Shown: positions 48,073-60,720 of the stretch, piece by piece | How the letters are laid out: each line of letters opens with the position of its first letter | How positions within the stretch are numbered: position 1 is the first letter of the stretch | Assembly: GCA_017979445.1 (NCBI GenBank) | Contig: CM030717.1 | Coordinates: 14,742,086-14,806,085 of the forward strand | Reading direction: 5' to 3' | Length of the DNA: 64,000 bases | Source: Akebia trifoliata | Taxonomy: Eukaryota; Streptophyta; Magnoliopsida; Ranunculales; Lardizabalaceae | Position numbers and translations under genes: made by a program | The notes under the pieces: generated by a model | The model's input: only the letters and a program-made list of their open reading frames with translations | What the model was told of the DNA's origin: nothing | Database searches by the model: none

Positions 48073-49730
48073 ATGGCCAAGGGGAAATCTCATTCCCTTG
48101 CCTGTCCTCCATTAGAGGTGGTTAGGGGCACATTCGGTGTCCCTGCCAGTGTGGGCCTATCCTATGTGGACGAGGCTACGCTTTTCAGGGAAAGCCCCCT
48201 AAGTACCACAGTGGTACACTGGGGGCAATTTAGGGCAGGCCTCAGAGTCCCTCTAAGCAGGCTGACTCGGGAGGTTCTGAATTTCTATAGGAGAGCTCCT
48301 GGCCAAATGAGCGGAAATTTCTTCCGACTTATTAGCGCCTTCGAGCATATGAATAGTAGGCAGGATGACGGCCTCCAGCTAGGGCTCTGGGACACAGGGC
48401 CCAATTTGTTCTAAAGAAGTGCCCGAACAGACCGGGCTTCTTCTATCTATCGAAGAGGAGAGGGAAGCCTTCCTTGGTCGAGTTACCCGACTCGGACAAT
48501 GAGTGGTTTTTGTTCCCGATACAGTTGTCCGGTCAGTGAGAGAGTGCCCCAGGTGACGAGCTTCCCTCCCTGGCCTACTCCTTCTTCAACCCCCATGGTG
48601 AGTGCTACCAAGTGTTTTTCCTTTTGTTCTTCTCGATTCCCTTGTCTAGAGACTGACTCTGTACTGTTCGACTTGTGCAGGTCCGACCAAAGACAAGTTT
48701 CGGGGGATTTTGTGGTGATCACCCACCTTTTCTCCAACCCCGACTTATACGATCAAGCCACAGCCCTTCTCCCACCGTCAATCCGCCCAATTGACATGGC
48801 CCTGCAGTCCAAGCGTCCTCCACCGATAATTGGCTCCGACTCCGAGGAGGAAGTTGCAGAGGTTCCCCCCACCCTGCCCACTGGGACTCCCGGGGTGGGG
48901 CGTGCTACTCCGGAGGAGGAAGAAGAAGAAGACCATCAACCTCTTCTCAAGAGGATAAGGAGGGGGCCCCGCTCCCCGGCCCCGGTGCTCCAGCTGCCCT
49001 CTCCTCCGGCTCTAGAGGGGACAAGCCATCCAGTCGAGCCGTCCCAGGCATCCTCGGCTAGATCGGTGCAGAGGGGGAATGTGGCTCCTTCCCCCTAGGT
49101 GGTTCAACCCACGGTCAGGGGTAGGCTGGTGTCGGATAGGGACTCTGCCTTGTCCGACCTGGCGGTAGCCAGGGCGATCTTCAATGCGTCCGCCTTCCCG
49201 CGGGACGTGGAGAAAGTCCACCGAAGTTTTGCCGGTGATTCGGTAAAATTTTCGAACGATGCATTCCGAGCCTTGGCCGTGGTAAGCCATTTACTTTTTA
49301 TTTCTTCTCACTTGATACTTATTTTCTATTCTTCCATCCTTCTAATGCTTTTTCTTCTTCCTTATCAGGCGCAACACGCCGTGGCCAAGTTTGTAGAGTC
49401 CCGCGACGTTTCCGTGGACAGCCTTCAGGTCGCGGGAGGTCGCCTTTTTCAGCTTCAGGCTGAAAGGGATGCAGCTGCGGCCAATTCCTAGAAGCTCCAA
49501 TCAAGCTTGCATAGCGCACTATTCGAGCTGGAGCAGAATAAAGATAAGCTGGCTCTAGAGGAGGGGAAGATCTCTTCCTTGGAAGAGCTGGTGAAGGCGA
49601 AAAAGGTGGAGCAGGAGAGAGCTCTCTAAGACCAGCTTAACTCCCTCCAAGCCTAGCTGGACTCTTCAGAGGAAGCTTGGGAGACAGCTTACAACAAGCT
49701 AAAGGCGAAGTTACGGAAAGCCGAGGCCGC
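48073..49730 (+). pseudogene. Antisense ORF of the Tat element, 5' part ('putative gypsy type transposon' domain)
   Basis: The ATG at 48073 starts MAKGKSHSLACPPLEVVRG. Then come 'HWGQFRAGLRVPLSRLTREV' and 'NFYRRAPGQMSGNFFRLISA', the pattern of the plant 'putative gypsy type transposon' family (PF04195: AGLR-PL, R-VL-FY--APGQ--PN--R---). A frame change at about 48415 leads into 'PGFFYLSKRRGKPSLVELPD' and 'NEWFLF'. Introns are likely at about 48599-48680 and 49282-49368 (gtaagc...ttatcag). The middle is acidic and proline-rich (SDSEEEVAEVPPTLP, EEEEEED). The C-terminal part from 49369 is coiled-coil-like ('LELEQNKDKLALEEGKISSL'). Stops at 49096, 49489 and others show decay. The coding strand is opposite to pol. 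It is cut at 49730 by the Athila insertion and resumes at 61672. Function is unknown. Confidence 0.7.
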
Positions 49731-50942
49731 TGATGAGACTATCGTTGTTCTTCTCACCGGAGTTAATAATAATCTTAGTTTTACCTTACTTGTGGGGCAA
49801 GTAGGGGATCGAACCCAAGAGAAAGGAGGAATAGAGCTAAGCTAAGAAGATAAAATTCAAATTAACTAAAAGGAATTAAAACTGTTTTTCTTTGTATTTT
49901 TGAACTTATAAGAAGATGTAAAATTGCTAGAAAATAAACTAAAGTAAATGAAATTAAAAGCAAGTAAACTTATGAATTAAAACACCATTGGAGGTGGATC
50001 TACCTAAAACATGTTAATGAGCAATTTCTAGTCTCTAGCCTTTTTATAACTCAATCATAAGGCTTGGTGTTAGCTCCTTAGATCGGAAAGTTTTGCAATT
50101 AAAATGAAATAAAGGAACAAAAACAAAGTAGAATTTCTTGAGAACTTCTTACTACAAATTATCTAATTTAAGCATACTTTATCTTGATCTAATCTAAGCA
50201 TAAAGTATCTATATTAAGAATAAAATGTGCAAGAAACTTAAAGAGAATTCATAAGCATTTTAAATAAAAGAAAGGCATAAAATTAGAAATAACACAAGAA
50301 CTTGCTCTAGGCTTTTCCACTCTCCAATGGAGGGGAACTTAGCCTAATGTCATTGCAAGAGAGGGAAGACAAGAGATGAAAGAACTTTTCTTCATTTCAT
50401 GGAGAAAATTACAACTTCTTCTTCTTCTACTTCTTACAAGACTAGTTAACCAAAAGAAAATAACTAGAAAATGAAAATACAAAAAATAAGAGAATAGGCA
50501 AAGAGCCTTAGATTAAAGGAGTCTTGGATAAGAGAACCATGATGGGACCCTTTATCTAGAAATGAAGGCTCTATTTATAGAGAAAAATGTGTGTAGAAGA
50601 GTCTAAAAGTAGCCTTCAATTTTCTTTGCACAAAAAGACAAAAGAGGAGAATATGAGTTAAGGATTAGGGCATTCCAAAGTGTTAGGGCATTCCAAAGTG
50701 GGCCCAAATGTTTTTGCCTTGAGATTTTGATTCCAAATTGTTGATTTTCTGCACAAGAAACACACGTAATTAGATTTATCTAGTAAATGAATTTATTTAT
50801 ATATAATTAAGCCTAATTAACATGCAACGTGGTGGTTTGAGGCTTATCATGATTATTATCTTAATATAGAGAAATAGGTACAAAAATCAAGATAAATATC
50901 CAGAAAATGTGCGTATAATTGAGTGTTTGGAGACACTCATCA
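49731..50942 (-). mobile_element. 3' LTR of the Athila element (full length, 1212 bp)
   Basis: On the minus strand it starts TGATGAGTGTCTCCAAACAC at 50942 and ends '...cgatagtctcatca' at 49731. Bases 50034-50942 are almost identical to 60721-61666. Bases 49731-50033 have no counterpart in the 5' LTR. Confidence 0.88.
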
Positions 50943-50956
50943 CACCCCCAAACTTA
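50943..50956 (-). other. Polypurine tract of the Athila element
   Basis: Minus strand 'taagtttgggggtg' immediately precedes the LTR start TGATGAG. A second copy of 'aagtttgggggtgt' lies at about 52000, just after the pol stop. Confidence 0.75.
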
Positions 50957-52208
50957 CCTTTTTCTAGTCCCTAGAAAATAAAACTGCCACTTTCGCAGGC
51001 ACCTCGACTGCATTTAGCGAATGCAGCAAGCCCTTGAACCGCTAGGTTACCCCTAGTGGACGAGTTTGACTCGTGAGGGTTTGCAGAAAATATACCCACA
51101 AAATTTGAAAATAACTTTGAAGTAAAAATAGTCAAAATCAAAACTTATATTGAAAAGCACAAGTCTTTTTTTTTTTTTTTGTCAATCAATTAGAAGTACT
51201 GCTTGGTATAGAGTCCCAACCCTTATTTCTCTACGACAAAATTAGACTTAAATTGACCTTTGAGCGATAGTGATTCTAACTTAGAAATTTAAGAGATTCG
51301 ATTTCCCAAAATGAGTTTCAACCTTCTAACTACTCAAGAATAACTGGAGTAACTTAGGGTTTAATTCTAAACTTAGCATCCTGTCTGGGGTAGTGAGAAG
51401 TGTGGATATTCACTTTAATACCTCTAAGGGGCTTTATCTGTGATATTCCAGTATACTCACATTTTTACACTTGATGGCTTTCACCCTACTAAAACTTTAC
51501 ATAAACTTTTGGATCTTTTTTTTTTTTTTTTATATTACTTCTTCACTATTTTTCTAAGAAAAGTAGGCAGCCCTTTTCACGGTACCCAGTCTAATTCAAT
51601 GGTTGCTGTACAAGGTGTATACAATCCAGTTCTGTTTTTATTTTAATCAACCAACAAATTGAACAAGGAAGTCAAAGTTCATCAAACCTAGTTTTTCCTT
51701 AAACTCTAGGTAGAAAGAAGGTAACAAGCTCTTTTAATACAATCTAGACTCTTGGTAACCTTATTAGAAGTGACTATAAACCAAAAGATAACTTTGCTCT
51801 AATTTTTGCCTAAGAGAAACATAAAGGGGACTCCAGATCATAGCTTCCAATGAAAGACTGATTAAATATTTTCACTAAGTGCTTAAAAGATATAAGCTAA
51901 GACTTTGAGAAAAATACAACAAAGTTGCCAATCAAATATTTTTCAATTTTTTTTTTGTATAAAAGAAGAAAATAATATGTGGAAATCCAACCCATACACC
52001 CCCAAACTTAAACATTATATTGTCCTCAATATTTCAAAATATACATGCGAAGGTAAAATTGAAATTGACAAAATGAAATGAAGTGGGTTAGATAGCACCT
52101 GAGAAAGACCTTATAGTCCTGTTGATATTTAACACAATGTCCCTTGAAGTGCATGGATTGCCTCCCAGAAGCGCTAAGTTTAACGTCTTTAGCTAGACGA
52201 AAACATAG
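50957..52208 (-). other. Athila 3' untranslated region, no env ORF
   Basis: 1.25 kb between the pol stop and the polypurine tract. Some Athila elements carry an env-like ORF here; I see none, only AT-rich sequence with poly-T tracts. Confidence 0.6.
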
Positions 52209-53574
52209 TTAATTTTGATAGACGGGATCATCGAGAAAAAGAACTTCCTCCTGCGGAGCATACTCGAGAAACGGTTTGAGACGTTGGCCATTCACTTTGA
52301 AAGTGGATCCGTCCTTAGGATTAAGGACTTCAACAGCACCATGGGGGTAAACTGTTTGGATAATATATGGGCCAGTCCATCGAGACTTAAGTTTTCCAGG
52401 AAAAAGGTGGAGTCTATTATCATACAACAAAACTTTTTGATTAGGAATGAAATTCCTCCTAAGAATGTGCCTATCGTGAAAGAATTTGGTACGCTCTTTG
52501 TACCTTTTGGCACAATCATACGAGTCATTTCTAATCTCTTCTAACTCGTCTAGTTGTAACTTTCGCTTCTCACCGGCTTTATCAAAATCAAAGTTGAGGC
52601 GTTTGATCGCCCAATATGCACGATGTTCTAGTTCTACAGGGAGATGGCAGGCCTTGCCAAAAACTAACCGGTAGGGAGACATCCCTATGGGTGTCTTAAT
52701 GCAGTCCTATAGGCCCAGAGTGAATCCTCAATCTCAAAGACCAATCTTTCCTTGAAGGATTGACTGTTTTTTCTAAGATAGTCTTTATTTCCCTGTTAGA
52801 AATCTCCACTTGTCCACTTGTTTGTGGGTGGTAAGGTGTGGCAACCTTATGCGTTATGAGGTATTTCTTCATCAACGCAGCAAAGATCTTGTTGCAAAAA
52901 TGCGAGCCACCATCACTTATGATAGCTCGCGGAGTACCAAATCTTGAAAAAATCGTTTCCTTGATGAATTTTATCACAACCTTGAGATCGTTAGTTCTAC
53001 ATGCCACAGCTTTGACCCATTTTGACACATAGTCTATACCCCACACGTCAAAAATTTCGATGATCAGTATAGGATTTTGAGGCATTTCATTTCTCTTAGA
53101 GATTTTTCCTAATCTTTGACATCTATCACAAGATTTGCTAAACTCGTGGGCATCACGAAAAATACTAGACCAGAAAAAACCGCATTGTAGGATTTTCATG
53201 GCTGTCTTTTTACCACTGAAGTGCCCTCCGCAGGCATGATTATGGCAAAACTCTAGGATACTGACTTGCTCACAGGTTGGAATACAACGTCTAATGATTT
53301 GATCAGGACAATACTTAAATAAGTATGGCTCATCCCAGAAATACCATTTTATTTTTGACAGAAGACGGAGTTTCTCTTGACTAGTCATTTCGACTGGGAA
53401 TTGACCTGTAACTAGGTAGTTGACAATGTCCGCATACCATGGAACATTGGCTTGAGAGATTTGCATAAGTTGCTCATCGGGAAAGGATTCAGAGATGGGT
53501 AAGGATTCCTCAGATGGCTTGTTAACTATCCTAGACAAGTGATCAGCTACGACATTTTCTACCCCTTTTTTATC
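52209..53574 (-). pseudogene. Athila integrase
   Basis: It inserts the cDNA into host DNA. The zinc region [19 protein letters not shown]...CDRCQ is followed by a core with WGID, '[15 protein letters not shown]' and '[16 protein letters not shown]' (D-D-E residues all present). The C-terminal module (52682-52209) has '[20 protein letters not shown]' and '[20 protein letters not shown]', the GPY/F motif. Relative to relatives, about 18-20 residues are missing between WGID and YVSKWVKA (about 53045), where GPFPPS...YILVAVD is expected. A frameshift at about 52700 separates core and C-terminal module. A TGA at 53577-53575 separates it from RNase H. Confidence 0.88.
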
Positions 53575-54923
53575 TCAGATCTCGAGATCAAACTCTTGTA
53601 GAAGTAGAATCCAACGGATTAACCTTGCTTTAACATCTTTCTTTGATAGAAGGTACTTCAATGCTGCGTGGTCTGTGTAGATCACGACTTTAGATCCTAT
53701 GAGGTAGGGGCGGAATTTTTCAATGGCATAGACCACTGCTAGCATTTCCTTCTCTGTTGTAGAGTAATTAAGCTGAGCATCGTTTAGGGTTTTACTAGCA
53801 TATTGGATAACATGAGGTTGTTTTTCAATTCGCTGACCCAAAACAGCGCCTATTGCATAATCTGAAGCGTCGCACATAACTTCGAATGGAATGCTCCAGT
53901 TTGGAGGTTGAATAATGGGTGCCGAGGTTAACTCGGATTTGAGCTTGTTGAATGCAGAGAGACATGACTCTGAAAAGTCGAAAGGAACATCCTTTCCCAA
54001 TAGCTCACATAAAGGCTTCGAGATTTTTCCGAAATCTTTAATGAATCTACGATAAAAACCCGCATGGCCTAGGAATGACCTAATTTCTTTGACCATTCTA
54101 GGAGGTGGTAATTTTTCAATTAGACCTACCTTTGCCTTATCTACCTCAATCCCCTTAGTAGAAACAATGTGCCCTAGTACAATCCCCGATGTTACCATGA
54201 AATGACATTTTTCCCAATTGAGGACTAGATTGACCTCTTTGCAACGTACAAGGACCAAAGTCAAGTGATGAAGACATTCCTCAAAACTTGATCCAAAAAC
54301 TGAAAAATCGTCTATGAATACTTCGAGATATTTTTCTAGCTTATCGGAAAATATACTCATCATGCACCGTTGAAAAGTAGCGGGTGCATTGCACAATCCA
54401 AAAGGCATGCGACGATACGCGAAAGTTCCGAAAGGGCAGGTGAAAGTTATTTTCTCTTGATCGATTGGAGCAACGGGTATCTGGTTGTACCCGGAATAAC
54501 CATCTAAGAAGCAATAGTAAGAATGTCCTGCCAGACGCTCTAACATTTGATCAATGAAAGGTAAGGGGAAATGATCCTTAGGAGTCATCGAGTTGAGTTT
54601 CCTATAATCAATACACACTCTCCATCCATTTTGGACTCGAGTGGGGATTAATTCTTTGTCTTGGTTCACTACCACAGTGATACCAGACTTCTTAGGAACT
54701 ACTTGTATAGGACTCACCCAACGACTATCAGAGATAGGATAGATAATACCCGCATCTAGCAATTTCATCACTTCCATCCGAACCACGTCTTTCATGACAG
54801 GATTTAGTCGTCTCTGAGGTTCTAAGGAAGGTTTAGCAAAATCCTCTAAACGAATGTGGTGCATCACCACAGATGGACTAATTCCCTTGATGTCAGCTAT
54901 GCTCCAACCCATAGCTTCTTGAT
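53575..54923 (-). pseudogene. Athila reverse transcriptase and RNase H
   Basis: One long open frame. It begins after the solo-LTR insertion with '[19 protein letters not shown]'. RT blocks follow: '[13 protein letters not shown]', '[20 protein letters not shown]', '[16 protein letters not shown]', '[20 protein letters not shown]', catalytic F-I-D-D in '[15 protein letters not shown]', then '[15 protein letters not shown]'. RNase H shows '[18 protein letters not shown]', '[20 protein letters not shown]' and '[12 protein letters not shown]' (D, E, D). The frame is open for over 440 codons but truncated upstream by the solo LTR and closed by TGA at its end where Arg is usual. The FIDD box and VGW-type entry are Athila features. 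Confidence 0.93.
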
Positions 54924-54928
54924 GTTCC

Positions 54929-56686
54929 TGTAGACACCCGAATTTGAGCGGGCCCTCGACGTAAGATGCCCCCAAAAATCGAAAATTGGAATGGGCCCTG
55001 AAGCCCAAACCTACACGAAATCCAATACGTTTCAATTAATAAATGTTCGAGGCCATTCACATGGCCCATGGACCCGCACACCTCACCACTCTCTAAATCC
55101 ATCCAACTCAAGCCCAATTCAACATAAACCCAACTCAACACTATTCTATCCAAGCCCACAACCCTACCCAATCCATTATCTATTACTAAAGCCCAAAGCC
55201 TAATCCACTACCCAAACTCAATCTAACCCATCATCATCTCATCAAACCAATCACCAAGAGATGACACATGTCATCATCTCCTTCCACCTCCCTCATCTAA
55301 TCAACTCAACCCATAACCCTACCCTAACCTAACCTATTCCCCATCCTCTCATCATCAACAACCCACAACTCAACCCATAACCCTACCCTAACCTAACCTA
55401 TCCCCCATCCTCTCATCATCAACAACCCACAACTCAACCCATACCCTATATACCCTAACCTATCCCTCATTCTTTAACCACCCACATCACAACCCATATC
55501 TATCCATCACTTTCCCTTAAAACACTCCCATAAAATCACCTCAACCCATACCTCAACCCATACTTCCCATACTCTTCTCTCTAATCATCTAACCACCATC
55601 ACCAATCAACCAATCTCTCCATCTCTCCATTTGCCACATGTCATCATCCCTTCAATCCTCTCAAAATCAAACCAATCACCACTCATCTCTCCAAATCAAA
55701 CACCATACTTCTTCAACCATCTCAACACTCTTTCTCAAAACAACTCCCTTACACCACCACTCCTCCCATCAACCATCACTCATCTCCTCCCACCAAACAC
55801 TCTACCCAAATGGATTTGGGTAAGATCCAAACCATTTGGGTTAAAACACAACCCATTTCCATCATTACAAAAATACCCTCATTCTCATCTCAAATTTCAT
55901 ACCCTTTTCCTCTAACACCCATGCCATTATCCACCATTCTAAACCCTCACCCTATTATACCCCTAAAATACATCCCAACTTCTATAAAAACCCCTCCATT
56001 CTCTTCCTACACTACCTAATGAAAATTTGAGAAAAAATCCTAAAAACACTACAACACTCTACTTTACTTTCTTCACTACACTCAACCCTCTCTCATCTCA
56101 TCTCAACACCTCACTCTCAACTCAACTCAATCTTCTACAACTTCAAGCAAGTCCAAGTCAACTCAAGAGAAGACATTTGAAGATCAACTCAAGGACAAGG
56201 TGGGTTTGGACCAAGAACACCCCCCTCAACTTCCCTCCTCTACTCTCCCTTTTCCCACACATTTGCACACACCACCATGGGTTAAATCACAAAAGGGCCC
56301 CTTCTATATAAGGGTGCCCTTAATGATTGAATCCAACATTGAAAGTCCCTCATATTTGAGGGCACATATCGATTTTCTTTCTTTTTCATTTTTATTTTCT
56401 TTTTATATTCACAAGACCGAATCCGAGGTTACCACATCACGTGGATGGAGTAGGGTGCCTAACACCTTCCCTACTCCATAAATGGACCCCCTTACCTTCG
56501 AATCAAAGGTTGGACCATATACCTTATCTTACAAGAGTCTACAAAAAAATGGCAAAATGACATGATTTTTCAAAAATACAAATCCGGGTGACCATTCACA
56601 CCCCTTTATCAATTTGAATGGTGGCGACTCCAAAACACCCCAAAGTGGAGGGAGGTTTGAAGAATATTCAAAACCCCGTGTCCACA
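54929..56686 (+). mobile_element. Solo LTR of a Tat-type element inside Athila pol
   Basis: The 1758-bp LTR starts TGTAGACACCCGAATTTGAG and ends '...ccccgtgtccaca'. It is flanked by an exact 5-bp duplication GTTCC (54924-54928, 56687-56691). The TATA box is at 55983-55990. The hairpin block 'agggtgcctaacaccttccc' is at about 56452 and 'gaatggtggcgactcc' at about 56618. The U3 part is CCA/CAT-rich, with a roughly 63-bp direct duplication at 55310-55440. There is no internal region, so it arose by LTR-LTR recombination. It is in opposite orientation to its host. Confidence 0.93.
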
Positions 56687-56691
56687 GTTCC

Positions 56692-57900
56692 CTTAATACT
56701 CCTAACAACTTTCCCTCTTGGACTTCATTGAGGTGAGAGGAAATGATCACAGGCAAGGTTTGATTCTTGCCAAGAAATGCATATCTCAAGGTCTCTGGAA
56801 GAGACTTGAGTTCCAATTTTGGAGGCTCGACATGAGAAGGAACAAGATTGGATGTGCGCACAGGAAGACTTTCAGCTTTTGCGTGCCACCGCACAGAATC
56901 TAAGAGTGGAACGGATTCAAGCAAAGCATTGACTTCGCTTATAGACTCTTCTACGTCCAAGTCAAGGCCAAAGTGAGCCAAACATTTCGTTAGGGGATCA
57001 GAGTACCCTAATTCTTGATACGTTTGATTGACTAACGTATCTATCATGTTCACTTCCTCCATACCATCATCTACATCAATTCCTTGGAAATTGTGGAAGA
57101 CGTTCAGTTTCACTTTCATATCCCCAAATGCTAAAGTCATAATTCCGTTTCTACAACGAATGACTGCGTCAGACGTGGCTAAGAATGGACGTCCTAAGAT
57201 GATAGGAATATGACTGTTCGAATTGATGACTGGCTCTGTGTCTAAGACAACAAAGTCAACAGGAAAATAGAAATCTTTGACTTTAACTATCACGTCCTCA
57301 ACTATACCCTTTGGAATTTTTATGGACCTATCAGCTAGACTCAACGTGATATCTGTGGGTTTCAAAATCCCCAAACCTAATTGTTTATAAACCGAATATG
57401 GTAAAAGGTTCACACTGGCCCCTAAGTCTAAGAGACATTTTTCGACCACTTGATTTCCAATATGAATAGAAATTGTCGGACATCCAGGATCCTTAAATTT
57501 TGGTGCAATCGTTTGTTGGATGAGTGACGAAGCTTGGACTGCCATAATAGCTTCCCGAGGAAATGGTGTTTTCCTTTTAGCTGTGGTCAAATCCTTTAAG
57601 AATTTCGCATAAGAAGGTATCTGCTTAATGGCATCTAGGAATGGGATATTGATATGCACATTTTGGAAGACTTCTAAGACACCCTCAAACTGCTTACCTT
57701 TTTTAGAATCTCTTAGGCGATGGGGAAATGGAGCTTTTGGAATTAGCAAAATGATAGGAGGATTTTCCAAATCTTTCTTCTTCTCTGTTGGAGACTCTAT
57801 GGCTTCTTTTTGAACTTTGTCCTTTTCTAAGACCTTTTCTCCCGTGTCAATAGGTTGGACCTTGTTGTCCACCTTCTTTCCCGAACGCAAGGTGTGGATA
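56692..57900 (-). pseudogene. Athila aspartic protease and linker
   Basis: The frame starts near 57890 (RSGKKVDNKV). It includes 'FLDAIKQIPSYAKFLKDL', then the protease core: 'EKCLLDLGASVNLLPYSVYK' (D-L-G-A-S, the Athila form of the active site), 'PVDFVVLDTEP' and 'HIPIILGRPFLATSDAVI'. It ends with 'LRYAFLGKNQTLPVIISSHL' and 'EVQEGKLLGVLRE', where the solo LTR interrupts it. A frameshift around 57890-57940 separates it from gag. Confidence 0.88.
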
Positions 57901-59521
57901 GCCTGGACTGAGTCTTGTGGAGCTCCAGAATGGCTTCCACTTTGTATTGACCTTTTGATCCGTTTGGAATCAAAGGTTGACCTCTAGGGTTAGGGATAGT
58001 CTGACTAGGAAATTGACCTTTCTCTCTCCCACTCAAGGAAAGAGCTAACTGGCCCAACTGAACTTCCATCTTAGCTATGGATTGCGCAGTGACCTGGTTA
58101 ATCTGAGTTTGATTTTGATAGGTTTGCTGTTGAGTTTGGATGAACTGCTGTTGCTGCCTCATCAACTCGGCAATCATAGATTCTAAAGACGACTGTTGTT
58201 GGGCAGGCTGCTGGTAATTGGTCGTGGGATCTGGTATGATGGCTCTGCAATCGGTAGATTGTTGGGGTTGATAAGGGACTTGAGGAACAATAGCTTGGTT
58301 TGTGGAAGAACCAGATTGCCTAGGAAAACTCCTATTGTAACCTGACGGACCACTAGATTGAATAGGTTCATTCTGTCTGTATGAGAAATTAGGATGGAAC
58401 CTATTATCTGGGTGATACGTTTGGCTAAAAGAGTTTGGAGTTGGCTTCCTAAAAGTACTATAGCCATTAATCGCATTTGCTTGTTCAGCTTTGATTTGAG
58501 GCAAGGTGGGACAACACTCGACCAAATGGTCGTTGCCGTCGCATATGACACACAAAGAACTCGGTTCGACAGTCACTTGCGAAATTGTACGAGGGTCTAG
58601 GTGAGGTTTGGATGCTGAGATGGTAAAGGCATCTAACTTCTTCGTGAGATTATTCATCCCACTCACTAGACTACACATGACATTTTTGAGATCAGGGTCT
58701 GCCTTCATCTCATACATGCCTGTCTTCCTAACCGGATCGTCTTTATCAAATTCTTCTTGGTTAGTGCTCCAATTTTGAGCACTCTCAGCTAACTCTACGA
58801 GGAAATCATACGCTTGGTTGGGAGTCTGGTTCATGAACTGACCCTTATGCATTGACTCAACTAAGGTACGTTGATTCATTGTTAATCCTCTATAAAAACT
58901 TTACACCAACTGTGCTTTGTCAATGCCATGGTGTGGGCATTTGACTAATAAATCATTGAATCTTTCCCAAGTTTGGGAAAATTCATCATCAGGACGGGCT
59001 CTAAAATTTCTAATAGAGTCCTTCATTTTCTCAGTTTTGGCCACGGGGTAGAATTTGGCCATAAATTTCTTGGATAGAACATCCTAGGTAGATATGGAAT
59101 TGGGTGTTAGGGAGTTCTACCACGCAGCTGCGTGGTCTTCCAAGGATAACGGGAACAGAATAAGCTTGATACTCTCCTCATCTAGATTCTGATTTCTAAA
59201 AGTTTGACATATAGTCAAGAATCGATTAAGATGGGTGTAAGGTTGTTCACGCTCTAAACCGTGGAACTTAGGGAGCATATTGATGGTGGCAGCCCTAATT
59301 TCAAACTGAGGTGCATTGTTCAATGGTAAAACAATGCATGTGGGAGGAGATGCGGAAGTTGGAGCGAAGAGCTCATTGAGAGTTCGCTCTCGATCACCCA
59401 TCATAACTACTGATGGTGTTTTGCGTATCCTACTGATGGTACGTTCGATCTCAGGATCAAATGGTTCTAACACGTTATTTTGTGAACGTCTACCAAGCAT
59501 ACAAATCACACAGTCGATCAA
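57901..59521 (-). pseudogene. Athila gag
   Basis: The capsid part is in 59521-59117 ('FEIRAATINMLPKFHGLERE', 'PYTHLNRFLTICQTFR') and continues through 58990-58880 ('WERFNDLLVKCPHHGID', 'FYRGLT') into the open frame 58879-57900. The zinc knuckle is CVICDGNDHLVECC (CX2CX4HX4C) at about 58550-58510. After it comes a Gln/Pro-rich tail (QQQQFIQTQQQTYQNQTQIN) and a short coiled-coil-like helix. Three in-frame stops (about 59118, 59085, 58905) break the N-terminal half. Confidence 0.85.
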
Positions 59522-60694
59522 ACAATCACGAAAAGAAAAGACTGGACCTAGATAGGTTGCCTAAAGCTAGACAGCTCCTAACTGGGTAGAAATAGCGCAA
59601 CTAGCCTTCCAACTCGGTTCTATGAAATCAAGTTTGAATCATTCGGATCTCCAGATCGGAGGAGGCGCATAATGCATAAGCAAGAGCACGCTTAAATACC
59701 TTCCTTTCTTGAATAGACTGAATCTATCCCTTCAAAGGGCAAGATCTTACTAGATACAAAAATGACCAAGAAGCGCAATTGGCACAACTTGAAGTGGAAT
59801 TTCTCCTATTGAGCTCGTGGGCTCTATAGTCAAGTCTAATTGATTTTAATTAATTTGATTGGATGACTAGTGAATTGATTATCCTAATTAGAGCAAGGAA
59901 TTGGTAATGACTTCCAATCCTTATCCTATCATGCCATCCCTAGGAGAGGGGTGCTCTTTACTACTTAATTAACTATTTCAAGTGTGTGCAAATTGGAAAA
60001 ATAACATACAAAGACAAGGAGTAACCCACTAGCAAAGAGAGGCGTGGGTGTTTCGGGATTACTTCCCGTGCTAGACGGGGTGAAGACGGTTTAAGTCGAC
60101 TTAGGCCACCAACTCCAATTTTGGTGTGCGATCCTAAGGAGCCGTGACGGTATTGTCCACCCGTCGTCCTTCCTTAGTCTATTACAATCCAAGCCTTCTT
60201 GGATAATTAATAAAAATTACAAGAAATCCTATACAAGAGTTTCTAAAACAGAAAAATAAACCTAACTAAAGATTAAAGGAAATTGAAAGAAAAGAAGAAA
60301 AAAAAATGTTCACCTACAAGAAACAAAACAGAAATGTTAGCAGAAATGATAGTAAATGGACTCAAAAATAGAATCTGACTTACCGGTATCTTGCTGACTT
60401 TGTCACATTTTATAGAAAATTTCGTTCTACCCTAAATCGATATATACTAATAGATAATCGGAGATCGGAGTAGAAAGTTACAGTCAGTTTAAGTTCTGCT
60501 GTCAAGGGTGAAAAAGAAAACGAGAATGACTTTTTTTTTTTTGTTCAATGTTTTTTTTCTTCTTTCTTCTCTCTTAAAATCTCAAGAACACTTGAAATTA
60601 TAGAAAGAAACCAAAAGAAAAAAAGAAAATAAAATAAAAATAAAAATAAAAAATAAATTTTAAATCAAAACTTACCACTACTACCTTTACCTTT
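59522..60694 (-). other. Athila leader between PBS and gag
   Basis: No gene. It contains the common phrase 'ggagccgtgacggtattgtc' (60138-60157) and A-rich stretches. It is about 1.17 kb long, which is normal for Athila. Confidence 0.6.
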
Positions 60695-60711
60695 CCCCGG
60701 CAGCGGCGCCA
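60695..60711 (-). other. Primer-binding site (Athila)
   Basis: Minus strand TGGCGCCGCTGCCGGGG, the classic Athila-lineage primer-binding site, conventionally assigned to tRNA-Asp. It begins 9-10 bases from the recognisable 5' LTR sequence. Confidence 0.85.
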
Positions 60712-60720
60712 AAACTTACC

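Noticed and set aside
49012..49519. Minus-strand open frames over the antisense ORF
   Set aside because: The plus strand carries the coherent acidic/coiled-coil protein with splice sites; the minus frames have no recognisable features.
52215..53032. Plus-strand open frames over the Athila integrase
   Set aside because: Shadow frames of the minus-strand integrase, which has family motifs and catalytic residues.
55310..55440. Telomere-like 'ccctaacctaacc' motifs
   Set aside because: They are part of a roughly 63-bp direct duplication in the CCA-rich U3 of the solo LTR; the plant telomere unit CCCTAAA is not repeated.
52209..59521. Endogenous pararetrovirus
   Set aside because: Integrase follows RNase H, LTRs with target duplications and an Athila primer-binding site are present, and no movement or coat-protein module is seen; it is an LTR retrotransposon.
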